DNA of 64,000 nucleotides from Bacillus gaemokensis (GTDB taxonomy: Bacteria; Bacillota; Bacilli; Bacillales; Bacillaceae_G), in the NCBI RefSeq assembly GCF_001590835.1, contig NZ_LTAQ01000034.1:1166-65165 (forward strand), read 5' to 3'. The translations under genes were made by a program, and so were the position numbers. Under the pieces are notes generated by a model, which had not been told where the DNA came from, made no database searches, and worked only from the letters and a program-made list of their open reading frames with translations. Shown here piece after piece: positions 1 to 7,365 of this stretch; within the stretch, counting starts at the first letter, position 1, and the number at the start of each line of letters is the position of its first letter.

Positions 1-32
1 CGTGCGCAAATATATACAATTTTATAATCACC

Positions 33-241
33 AAAGATTTCAAAAGAAATTAAATAACCTGAGTCCATATAAATATAGAACTCAGGTTGCTTAGTGGCGC
101 TTTTTAAATACTGTCTACTTGACAGGGGTCACTTCAAAAAGATTTCAAAAGAAATTAAATAACCTGAGTCCATATAAATATAGAACTCAGGTTGCTTAGT
201 GGCGCTTTTTAAATACTGTCTACTTGACAGGGGTCACTTCA
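33..241. repeat. Tandem direct repeat, two 104-bp copies, with IS-like end
   Basis: The stretch at 33-136 is repeated at 138-241 with a period of 105 bases and appears identical by eye. Each copy has a 9-bp inverted repeat (AACCTGAGT / ACTCAGGTT) around an AT-rich loop. Each ends in CTGTCTACTTGACAGGGGTC, whose reverse complement resembles the terminal inverted repeats of IS3/IS150-type elements. No transposase is visible, so this may be a duplicated right end of an element lying left of the window. The IS assignment is an inference from the end sequence only. Confidence 0.75.
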
Positions 242-294
242 TTTTGAAAGTCTCTTCTTTAATAAAAATCATAAATCTCACCTTTTACCTATCT

Positions 295-846
295 TCACCT
301 TACTTCCGCATGTAAACAAGACTTAAAATGCCCTAAGGCAAACTCATGTCCTTGTTCATTAAAAGAAGCCACCGCTTTCTCATGTACGACTATATGAAAG
401 CCCTTATTATAAGCATCTACCGCTGTATGAAGAACACAAATATCAGTACATACACCAACAAGGTGAACTTCTTGTATCCCTCTTTCTCTTAGCTTCATTT
501 CTAAGTCCGTTCCGGCAAAAGCACTATAACGTGTTTTGTCCATATAGTATACATTTTCATTATCTTCATATGTTTCATACACATTTTGTAACTCTCCGTA
601 TAAATCTCTTCCTTTTGTTCCAGCTATATTATGCGGCGGAAATAACTGTGTCTCGGGATGATGATAATCATTCTCTTCATGTTTATCAATTGCAAATACA
701 ACATAATCCCCATTCTCAATATATTTCTTCGTTATTTCCACAAGATAGCCCTCAATATCTTGACCTGGCTTTCCACACGTTAGAGCCCCCTCCTCAGCTA
801 CAAAATCATATGTATAATCAATATTTATAAGAGCACGTTTCATCAC
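295..846 (-). CDS. pncA: Nicotinamidase / isochorismatase-family hydrolase
   Basis: This cytosolic cysteine hydrolase probably converts nicotinamide to nicotinate for NAD salvage. The 183-residue length matches the Bacillus PncA (YueJ) type. The expected catalytic triad is visible: Asp in NIDYTYDF near residue 10, Lys in DKTRYSAF near 103, and Cys in the conserved VCTDICVLHTA near 132-137. The start is either GTG at 846 or ATG at 843. The AGGAGG upstream gives a 7-nt spacing to the GTG and 10 nt to the ATG. It is transcribed alone. A related isochorismatase with another amide substrate is possible, but the Bacillus-type length and motifs favour nicotinamidase. Confidence 0.85.
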   Translation of the reverse strand: MMKRALINIDYTYDFVAEEGALTCGKPGQDIEGYLVEITKKYIENGDYVVFAIDKHEENDYHHPETQLFPPHNIAGTKGRDLYGELQNVYETYEDNENVYYMDKTRYSAFAGTDLEMKLRERGIQEVHLVGVCTDICVLHTAVDAYNKGFHIVVHEKAVASFNEQGHEFALGHFKSCLHAEVR

Positions 847-860
847 TCATTCTCCTCCTT

Positions 861-892
861 ACTCGTTTCACGCTAAACAATAAAAAACGAGT
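861..892 (-). other. Inverted repeat in the pncA leader; rest of 893-1120 empty
   Basis: ACTCGTTT (861-868) and AAACGAGT (885-892) form an 8-bp inverted repeat just upstream of the pncA Shine-Dalgarno. It could be a short leader hairpin or an operator. In 893-1120 I see only AT-rich sequence without a convincing gene. Confidence 0.35.
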
Positions 893-1120
893 TTTTACGA
901 CGCAATATATTTCATTCGACACTTTCAAGCAAATCCCCTACGAAATACATTTTAAATTATAGGTATATTTATTTCTATTATCATTTTATAAGAAAATACA
1001 AACCCTAATACATCAATAATCTCAAAACCCGTGCCTTCTCTTCTTTCATACTTTGCGTTTGGAAAAGATAAATCCCTTCCTGCTGTTAATCCATTTATTC
1101 ATTTCACAATAAATCTCAAA

Positions 1121-1154
1121 ATAAAAAGTACATTACTTTTTTCAGCAATGTACT
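1121..1154 (-). terminator. Rho-independent terminator of the lipoprotein gene
   Basis: An 8-bp stem (AGTACATT / AATGTACT) is followed on the minus strand by a TTTTTATTTT run. It lies 20 bases past the stop codon of the lipoprotein gene. Confidence 0.7.
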
Positions 1155-1173
1155 AATTAGTTCATATAACTTT

Positions 1174-1662
1174 TTAAGACGCCGGTTTATTTTCAAATTT
1201 CACCTGCGTAAAGTTAATAACTTTCCCGCTCGGATCATTATTTTCAAATTGAACTGCGGTTACTGTATGATATCCTGTCTCTAACATTTTTTGTTTTAAT
1301 TCTACTGTTGTCTGCGTCACACTAGTCACTTGATGTTTGTCTGCAAATATATGATCTACAAATACAAAAGTTTCTTTATCGTTTTGAAAATCGATAAGTT
1401 CTAATTCGACTTGCTGGATTAAAGTATCCTTCTTTATAAACACAGTTGGTATATTACCATTTTCAGAAGTACCATCTGGAGTAACTACTTTTACCTTGCC
1501 TGCTCCTATTGGCATTACTCCTTCAGGGAAAGAGACTATACTTTCATCACTTGCATTTACAACTTGCTCTTCTTTTGCAGACCTAACTTCTTCTTGTTCG
1601 TTTGGAACGCTACATCCTACTAATAACAAAGCAGACAATCCAGCGATTATGAATTTTTTCAA
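1174..1662 (-). CDS. Small lipoprotein of unknown function, TTG start
   Basis: A 162-residue protein with a lipoprotein signal peptide: Lys-rich N-terminus, hydrophobic stretch and lipobox LVGC with the lipidated Cys at residue 17. It is therefore expected on the outer face of the membrane. The mature part is hydrophilic and beta-rich and I recognise no domain. The start codon is TTG at 1662, supported by a GGGGG-type ribosome site 8 nt upstream; no in-frame ATG fits better. A 19-bp perfect AT palindrome lies 26 nt upstream of the start. It is monocistronic with its own terminator. Confidence 0.8.
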   Translation of the reverse strand: MKKFIIAGLSALLLVGCSVPNEQEEVRSAKEEQVVNASDESIVSFPEGVMPIGAGKVKVVTPDGTSENGNIPTVFIKKDTLIQQVELELIDFQNDKETFVFVDHIFADKHQVTSVTQTTVELKQKMLETGYHTVTAVQFENNDPSGKVINFTQVKFENKPAS

Positions 1663-1687
1663 AATTCATTCCCCCTGTAAATTGATG

Positions 1688-1729
1688 TTTTATTTATTAT
1701 ATAAAAATAATTTTATATAATAAATAAAA
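1688..1729. repeat. Perfect 19-bp AT-only palindrome with 4-nt loop
   Basis: The left arm TTTTATTTATTATATAAAA (1688-1706) is exactly complementary to 1711-1729, separated by ATAA. It contains no G or C. It sits in the 5' region of the lipoprotein gene and could be a cruciform, an operator or a leader hairpin. No known regulator is assigned. Confidence 0.8.
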
Positions 1730-1884
1730 ATTTCAACACTTCCGTGAACAAACCATTTTTTTCACGATTACTGTATCATATTTTCTTTTTAACATCATTC
1801 ATTTTTTAAGAAATAAATAGAAACTCCTCTTTATTTTCTATTTTAGCCCAATATTATTAGAAAATATTCTAGTCTAAAGGCTTT

Positions 1885-2167
1885 TCTTCACCAGAAGGAA
1901 CATCTTTAACTATATTGAATTCGGTACACACAAAGACTATCTAGAATTATCCTATATTCATGTATCTAATAGCTTTAGAAAGAAAAGTATCGCGGAAAGA
2001 CATTGTTTACCTTATGTTGCACGAAAGCAAAAGAGAGGGGCGCTAGAAAACTATATATAACCTCTCATCCTTCCGAAAAAAAACAACATTTTTATAAAAC
2101 AGTTGAAGTCAATCAAAAGATTTATGATAAAGATCCTAGAGATATACACCTAGAGTTCACTTTATGA
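1885..2167 (+). pseudogene. Remnant of a GNAT acetyltransferase
   Basis: Conceptual translation gives two GNAT-like segments in different frames. The first is EFGTHKDYLELSYIHVSN followed by FRKKSIAER, the acetyl-CoA-binding motif A region. The second begins GARKLYITSHPSEK at about 2040 and ends LEFTL at the stop at 2165-2167. A frameshift near 2030-2045 separates them, and the N-terminal third and start codon are missing. The rest of the 1730-2190 interval shows no other gene. Confidence 0.6.
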
Positions 2168-2194
2168 CATTTAGCATGGCTCATCATTTCCAGA

Positions 2195-2229
2195 ATGAAA
2201 AGACATTGACATGTCCAATGTCTTTTCAT
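2195..2229 (-). terminator. Terminator of the nitroreductase gene
   Basis: A 14-bp perfect stem (ATGAAAAGACATTG / CAATGTCTTTTCAT) with a 7-nt loop lies just past the nitroreductase stop codon. There is no long T run beyond the stem, but its position and strength fit termination. Confidence 0.65.
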
Positions 2230-2245
2230 GTTTCTACATAACATC

Positions 2246-2899
2246 CTAAAAAACAAACTTTGTAATATCTTCTACTGCCTTTCGAGCAAGTTTCTTTAGT
2301 TGATCTTTCGGATACCCTAGCGAAATTACCATATTGATTTGTTTCTCAGACTCAATTTGTAAGTATTGTCGCAATTCATCTTGTGCTAATAAAACCGGTC
2401 CTGTCATTGGACAAGTACCAAGGCCTCTAGCATGTGCTGCTAGCATTAAATTTTGTGCCGCTAAACAACTACTTTTAATTCCCTCTTCTTCCCATACTGA
2501 ATCTGGAACAAAGTTAATTGGATCAAATATTTTTTCACGAAACTTTGATTCATAAGGCGTAGCTAAGCATACAATTAACACTGGTGCTTCCGAAAAAGCC
2601 GTTGCATATGGTCCAAATGAACGGGTTAAAAGCTTACCAGCTCTTTCCTCTCCATTCTTTGTTGCTTGTTCAGCTAACGTATGTAATGCATCCCATGTCA
2701 TTTGTTCGATTTCTTTAATTTTATCTCGATTCATAATGACAATAAATTCCCACGTTTGGGAGTTTGTATCGCTTGGAGCATAACGAGCACAATCAATAAT
2801 TTCTTCTATGTCACTAACAGATACTTCTTGTTCTGTAAACTTCCTAACACTACGTCTTCCGTGAATTACCTCTTTAAATGATTCATAATTCATATACAT
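2246..2899 (-). CDS. Nitroreductase-family FMN oxidoreductase
   Basis: A 217-residue flavoprotein of the nitroreductase superfamily. It carries the diagnostic N-terminal RRSVRKF motif that contacts FMN phosphate, the ARYAPSDTNSQTW region near residues 39-51, and the GLGTCPM flavin-binding segment near residues 159-165. Such enzymes are cytosolic dimers that use NAD(P)H to reduce nitroaromatics, quinones or flavins. The natural substrate cannot be read from sequence. It stands alone between two terminators. The first ATG (2899) and the third codon (ATG, 2893) are both possible starts. Confidence 0.85.
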   Translation of the reverse strand: MYMNYESFKEVIHGRRSVRKFTEQEVSVSDIEEIIDCARYAPSDTNSQTWEFIVIMNRDKIKEIEQMTWDALHTLAEQATKNGEERAGKLLTRSFGPYATAFSEAPVLIVCLATPYESKFREKIFDPINFVPDSVWEEEGIKSSCLAAQNLMLAAHARGLGTCPMTGPVLLAQDELRQYLQIESEKQINMVISLGYPKDQLKKLARKAVEDITKFVF

Positions 2900-2951
2900 A
2901 AATCCCCTTTTACAGCGTTTTCAAAAATCACCTTACGCCCGATTATATCAC

Positions 2952-2980
2952 AAAAAAAAAGCTGGAAGAATACCAGCTTC
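2952..2980 (-). terminator. Terminator of dat
   Basis: The stem AAGCTGG / CCAGCTT is followed on the minus strand by nine T residues, 16 bases past the dat stop codon. Confidence 0.8.
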
Positions 2981-2995
2981 TCTTTCCTTATACAT

Positions 2996-3874
2996 TTAAT
3001 GCGTCACTTTTAAAGACGCGATACTTTCTTCATAAGCAACTTGTAGTCTCTTCGTAACTGGTCCACTTTCCCCATTACCAAATGGTTCATCTCCAATTTG
3101 AATGACCGGGAATATTTCAAGAGGCGTAGCTGTGAAGAAGCATTCATCTGCCTCATATACTTCTTGTAGTGAAAACTCTCGCTCTTCTACTTCAATATGT
3201 AGAAGCTTTGCCAATGAAATGACATGATGTCGAGTAATTCCATGTAAAATAAAGTGATCCTCTGGATGCGTAATTAATTTATTATTTTTTATAATAAAGA
3301 AATTTGAGTGGCAACCTTCTGTTACAACCCCATCCCGAACTAAAATCGCTTCCTGATACCCTTTTTCATTAATTTTATTTTTAATCATAATATTCGGAAG
3401 TAGATTTAGAGATTTAATATGACAAAACTTCCAGCGAATATCTTCTTCTACTGTTACTTTTATTCCTTCTTGCATAAGTGTAATTGGTCTTGGAAACGAT
3501 ACAATGTTTGCAAAATATGTTGGCTTTAGATTTGATTCATATACATGATTTCGAGGCTGTTCCCCCCTTGAAATTTGAATATAAACATTCCCATCTTCTT
3601 GGAATTCATTTTTCTCAATTAATTGCTGAATTTGTTCAATCAATTCTTCCTTTGTAAATGGTGGGACGAGATGGATTTCTTTCATTGATGAAAAGAATCG
3701 TTCTAAATGTAAATCTAGTAAGTGAGGTTTTCCATTGTACAAACGAAACACTTCATATATACCATCACCAAATTGTAATCCTCGCTCTTCTAATGCAACC
3801 ATTGGCGGTTCTACCTTCGCATTCAAAATTCTTCCATTAAACAAAATCCAATCTTTATGAGTACCCTTTGCCAT
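2996..3874 (-). CDS. dat: D-alanine (D-amino acid) aminotransferase
   Basis: A class IV PLP-dependent aminotransferase of 292 residues. It interconverts D-alanine and D-glutamate with their keto acids, supplying D-amino acids for peptidoglycan. The family pattern is visible: RGLQFGDGIYEV near residues 31-42, the HIKSLNLLPNIM segment with the PLP-binding Lys near residue 150, and EGCHSNFFI near 187-195. The start ATG has an AAGGAG-type ribosome site. The branched-chain aminotransferase subfamily is less likely because the protein is short and has the Dat-type HIKSLN motif. It is monocistronic. Confidence 0.9.
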   Translation of the reverse strand: MAKGTHKDWILFNGRILNAKVEPPMVALEERGLQFGDGIYEVFRLYNGKPHLLDLHLERFFSSMKEIHLVPPFTKEELIEQIQQLIEKNEFQEDGNVYIQISRGEQPRNHVYESNLKPTYFANIVSFPRPITLMQEGIKVTVEEDIRWKFCHIKSLNLLPNIMIKNKINEKGYQEAILVRDGVVTEGCHSNFFIIKNNKLITHPEDHFILHGITRHHVISLAKLLHIEVEEREFSLQEVYEADECFFTATPLEIFPVIQIGDEPFGNGESGPVTKRLQVAYEESIASLKVTH

Positions 3875-3979
3875 TTCCCCACTCCTTTCCTTATAATAAT
3901 TTCATTTTACAACTCCTCTATCATTAATACAAAGAATTTTCAGTTAATTACCAATGAAACACCCAGTTTAAGTAAATAT

Positions 3980-4012
3980 AAAAAAGCACATCACAATTTA
4001 ATAGTGATGCGC
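3980..4012 (-). terminator. Terminator of the siderophore-binding protein gene
   Basis: A GCATCAC/GTGATGTGC hairpin on the minus strand is followed by TTTTTT, 15 bases past the stop codon. Confidence 0.75.
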
Positions 4013-4026
4013 CTTTTATATTCTAC

Positions 4027-4989
4027 TTACTTCAGAAAATATTTTTCAATATCATCTAACATAAGATTCGCAGCTTTAATACCGCCTGCTGTGTTCCAAA
4101 TAACTTCATCTACATTAAATACTTTATTATCTTTAGAAGCTTGTAGCTGCTTAAAGAGTGGGTCTTCTGTCCATTCTTTCGCTATCGTATTTCCTTCATT
4201 ATTTTTATCAGCATCTTTATCAGATGTGAAATAGAACAAGTAATCTCCATCCATATTCGGAATTTGTTCTTTTGTAATACCTTTTATCGCAAATCCATCC
4301 TTATCTTGAAGTGGTGGTCTCTTAAATCCGATATCTTGTAAAACAGCACCTGAGAATGAATTTTTTTGATAAATACGAACGTCACCTGGAACGAAACGAA
4401 TGATAGAAACTTTAGATGCTAGTTTATCTCCAAGTTTCTCTTTTAATCCTTCAATACGTTTCTTATGGTCATCCAGAGCTTTTTGACCTTCTTTTTCTTT
4501 ATTTACCGCTTTTGTATATAACGTAAAGTTTTCTTTCCAATCTCCACGCAACGTTTCAGCATATACAGTAGGTGCAATCTCTTTTAACTGCTCGTATACT
4601 TTTTCATGACGCATTTTGTTCCCGATAATTAAATCAGGCTTAAGTTTCATGATAGCTTCTAAGTTAATATCACGCTCAGTTCCTACTACTTTAGTATTTT
4701 TCAATTCTTTTGCCAAGTGTGGATACCATTCATCACTTGCTCTTGGCTTTGTAGAACCAACTGGTGTAATTCCGACTGCTAAAAGTGCCTCAGCACCTTC
4801 GTTTGTTAGAACTACAACTTTTTTAGGTGTATCTTTAATTGTTGTTTCCCCCATCGCATGTTTAATTACATACGAACCTTTTCCTTTTGCTGCAGTATTC
4901 GTTTCTTTCTTTTCTTCTTTGTCACACCCTGCAACCATAACCATTAATAGTACAATACAGAGCATAAACATATGTTTAGTTCGAGTCAT
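4027..4989 (-). CDS. Iron-siderophore ABC transporter substrate-binding lipoprotein (YfiY-like)
   Basis: A 320-residue substrate-binding protein anchored by a lipid at Cys (lipobox MVAGC). It shows the helical-backbone binding-protein fold typical of ferric siderophore receptors: a VVVLTNEGAEALLAVG segment, LKPDLIIGNKMRHEK and WNTAGGIKAANLML. These motifs recall YfiY, which binds hydroxamate-type siderophores. The start at 4989 is chosen because AGGAGG lies 2-4 nt before it and the signal peptide begins there; an upstream in-frame Met at 5058 has neither. A Fur-like box lies immediately upstream. There is no permease or ATPase gene beside it, so it must use a transporter encoded elsewhere. 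Confidence 0.85.
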   Translation of the reverse strand: MTRTKHMFMLCIVLLMVMVAGCDKEEKKETNTAAKGKGSYVIKHAMGETTIKDTPKKVVVLTNEGAEALLAVGITPVGSTKPRASDEWYPHLAKELKNTKVVGTERDINLEAIMKLKPDLIIGNKMRHEKVYEQLKEIAPTVYAETLRGDWKENFTLYTKAVNKEKEGQKALDDHKKRIEGLKEKLGDKLASKVSIIRFVPGDVRIYQKNSFSGAVLQDIGFKRPPLQDKDGFAIKGITKEQIPNMDGDYLFYFTSDKDADKNNEGNTIAKEWTEDPLFKQLQASKDNKVFNVDEVIWNTAGGIKAANLMLDDIEKYFLK

Positions 4990-5002
4990 ATTTCCTCCTA
5001 GA

Positions 5003-5017
5003 TGAAATCGATTATCA
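5003..5017 (-). promoter_or_regulatory. Putative Fur box
   Basis: TGAAATCGATTATCA matches the 7-1-7 Fur consensus perfectly in one half (ATTATCA) and partly in the other. It overlaps the leader of the siderophore-binding lipoprotein gene, where iron repression is expected. Confidence 0.6.
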
Positions 5018-5131
5018 TTAACAAGTAAAAGAGTAATGTATATTGCATACGTTGTCAATATATATCAGAAAACCTTTCTAATATATATTTTATTTATTCC
5101 GCTATTCTTGGGCTATAAAATCCCTTACTGA

Positions 5132-5365
5132 TTAAAATTTCACTTTATGAAAATGAAACATTCGAAAAACATATGGACATACAAAGGTGATTGTTATTCC
5201 AATCAACCCTTTTACAATTTGCAACTTTAGTATATTATTTTCTTTCATTTGAATCAGTCGACTTCCTAGCATCATACCGATTTTTGCTCCTGCCACAATA
5301 CCCATAACTTTATAATTATATATTTGGTCCGTAACTTTATATCAATGTACAATATCGTTTCTCAC
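5132..5365 (-). pseudogene. Decayed membrane-protein gene, possibly TauE/SafE-like
   Basis: A GTG at 5365 with a GGGAGG ribosome site starts a frame that stops after seven codons. The same frame then continues from 5305 for 57 codons to 5132. That part encodes a Gly-rich segment GAKIGMMLGSRLIQ and a hydrophobic helix ending in PYVFRMFHFHKVKF. This looks like the C-terminus of a multi-pass permease left after an internal deletion. The family assignment is a guess. Confidence 0.4.
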
Positions 5366-5441
5366 AAAAAAACCTCCCTCTCCGTTCTTCTATTTACAAG
5401 ACATTCAAGGTAGGGCTATCATTCGGTTTTATTAATAACTT

Positions 5442-6434
5442 TTAATATTGATTATATTCGATATACGATGGATCATAATAAATCCATTGATTCCCTCCAA
5501 GATTTAGCCATCCATTTTGGTTTGTGTATACTAAATATGATTCAGGAGCGTTTAGCTTTCGAATAACTGAAGATGATGCTGATGGACCACTTCTTAAATT
5601 CACATTTGTTCCCCGAATATTTGCCACTCCAATTGGACTCCCATCACTATTTCCAGATTTCACATAATCAATATATGAGGGATCATTATATACCCATTGT
5701 CCTGCACCTAAATCTAGCCATCCATTACTTTCCTGATACACTACATACGATTCGGGAGAATTTAACTGACGGATAACTGTGGATGATGTTGATGGACCAT
5801 TTCTTAAATTCACGTTCTTTCCGCGAATATATGCAATACCTTTCGTTTGTGGTTGTGGAATTGGAGGATTAGGATTTACTGCTAACCCAAAAATTGCTGC
5901 AATGCCCCTTGCGTATGCTTGACATAGATCTTCTATAAACTGTTGATTTTTTAATAAATTCGCATCAAAGGTGGTATCAATAAAAGCGGTTTCTGTTAAT
6001 AATGCATCCATTGCTGTCTCTCTTAATACTGCATAATTAGCCTTTTTAGCACCTCTATCACGAAGGCCATATTGTGTTAATACAGAATTCACTGCTGTAT
6101 GCATCTTTTGTTGCTTATTTGCCGCCGAACTACTATCTGATAATCCATTATAAATATAGCTTTCAAAACCCGTTCCACCGCCACTATTAATGTGAAATGA
6201 GATAAAAAAATCTGCTCCAAAAGAATTAGCAATATTTGCACGTTCAGATAATGTAATAAACACATCACTATCACGTGTCATTTTAATATTAATTGTATAA
6301 TTTGCAAGTAAGATATCTCGAACACGCCTAGCAATTTGAAGTGTTAGCTCTTTTTCGATTAAACCGTTTCCAACAGCACCTGAGTCGTATCCACCGTGTC
6401 CTGCATCTATAACAAGCTTCATATGCCATTTCAT
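5442..6434 (-). CDS. N-acetylmuramoyl-L-alanine amidase with two SH3 domains
   Basis: A zinc amidase that cleaves the bond between muramic acid and the stem peptide. Residues 5-190 form an Amidase_3 domain with LVIDAGHGG (zinc His), an early Glu in LIEKELT, SFHIN (second zinc His) and LLTETAFI with the catalytic Glu. Two SH3b repeats follow at about 205-262 and 271-328, each with NVNLR-GPS and a final PSYI-Y; they should bind the wall. There is no signal peptide, as in CwlC-like mother-cell lysins and phage endolysins, so release by lysis is likely. Met1 and Met5 are both plausible starts. Confidence 0.85.
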   Translation of the reverse strand: MKWHMKLVIDAGHGGYDSGAVGNGLIEKELTLQIARRVRDILLANYTINIKMTRDSDVFITLSERANIANSFGADFFISFHINSGGGTGFESYIYNGLSDSSSAANKQQKMHTAVNSVLTQYGLRDRGAKKANYAVLRETAMDALLTETAFIDTTFDANLLKNQQFIEDLCQAYARGIAAIFGLAVNPNPPIPQPQTKGIAYIRGKNVNLRNGPSTSSTVIRQLNSPESYVVYQESNGWLDLGAGQWVYNDPSYIDYVKSGNSDGSPIGVANIRGTNVNLRSGPSASSSVIRKLNAPESYLVYTNQNGWLNLGGNQWIYYDPSYIEYNQY

Positions 6435-6516
6435 TTCCTTTCTTTATTTAGATAGAACATATATTTATGCTCGTCCTATTTTATGCGAGTCATAAAGAAT
6501 CGGTGATAGAAACAAA

Positions 6517-6542
6517 TAAAAACCCCCTTATGTAAGGCGGTT
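6517..6542 (-). terminator. Weak terminator after the small membrane protein gene
   Basis: On the minus strand AACCGCCTT and AAGGGGGTT pair with one mismatch, followed by TTTTATTTG. The hairpin overlaps the last codons of the gene. Confidence 0.5.
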
Positions 6543-6863
6543 TCTATCATCCCGATTTAACCAATTTAAAATAAATATGTACGATTGATAATGAACATGA
6601 CGCATACAAAACAAACTAAATAGAATGATAATCCCAATCCCACTGTAAAGTAAACCAAACTTCAAAAAAATATTTAAAATAGGTGGAAAGTGGATTATAT
6701 TTTGCAAGAAAAACAAAGTCCAAAACAAAATAAAAAATACCGGAATGTATTGCCATTCATACGGTTTACGCTTGTTACGCATTATTTTCCGAATAACAAT
6801 TTGGCATAGTTCTGCTACTACAAAGCAACCTCCAACTAGTAAAAGACCAGACGTCATCGTCAT
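6528..6863 (-). CDS. Small integral membrane protein, unknown function
   Basis: A 111-residue protein with about three hydrophobic helices, at roughly residues 5-25, 40-58 and 67-88, separated by a basic loop (RKIMRNKRKPYEW). I recognise no characterised family. The cytoplasmic loop is strongly positive, so the topology is probably N-out. It is preceded at 60 bp by a GNAT gene on the same strand and may be cotranscribed with it. Confidence 0.65.
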   Translation of the reverse strand: MTMTSGLLLVGGCFVVAELCQIVIRKIMRNKRKPYEWQYIPVFFILFWTLFFLQNIIHFPPILNIFLKFGLLYSGIGIIILFSLFCMRHVHYQSYIFILNWLNRDDRNRLT

Positions 6864-6912
6864 ACATCCACCTACCCTATATTCATTTCTCCCTTACAAT
6901 ATCTTTTCTCTA

Positions 6913-7272
6913 TTAGAACTGTTTTATATACCATTCATTGTTTAGCATACAGCCAAGCCCCTCTATAAATGATCTAGCTTGTTCAGTTAGATTACTTCGC
7001 GATACTTTGATACCCTTAATACTTCTACGCTTCATCATTTCTTCAAATGTAAAATAAGCGTTTGTTCCATATCCATAACCTTGATAATCAAAATGAATAA
7101 TTAAATTAGATAATATAGCGCTCTCTCCTTGAACACTATAATCAATTATACCTATATATGTATCATCTGCCTTTATACAGTATTGAACTTCCTCCATAGT
7201 TAAACTATGGGAAGCAAACATCTCTTCAACAACTTTTTTTGTTTCCACATTCACTTTTTCAAACGTAATCAT
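6913..7272 (-). CDS. Short GNAT-family N-acetyltransferase
   Basis: A 119-residue protein with the core of the GNAT fold. The strand ESAILSNLIIHFDYQG leads into the acetyl-CoA pyrophosphate loop GYGYGTNAY, followed by a helix and a terminal segment RSFIEGLGCMLNNEWYIK. It is shorter than the usual 140-170 residues and lacks part of the N-terminal lobe, so activity is uncertain. The substrate is unknown. Confidence 0.65.
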   Translation of the reverse strand: MITFEKVNVETKKVVEEMFASHSLTMEEVQYCIKADDTYIGIIDYSVQGESAILSNLIIHFDYQGYGYGTNAYFTFEEMMKRRSIKGIKVSRSNLTEQARSFIEGLGCMLNNEWYIKQF

Positions 7273-7324
7273 ATGTTGTCCATCCTTTTATTATTATTGT
7301 ATCAAGTACAATACGTATTTATGA

Positions 7325-7361
7325 AAAAAACCTTAAGATCATATGCAATCTTAAGGTTTTT
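7325..7361 (-). terminator. Terminator of asnB
   Basis: AAAACCTTAAGAT and AATCTTAAGGTTTTT form a strong, nearly symmetric hairpin just after the asnB stop. It can also work on the plus strand. Confidence 0.85.
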
Positions 7362-7365
7362 CTAA

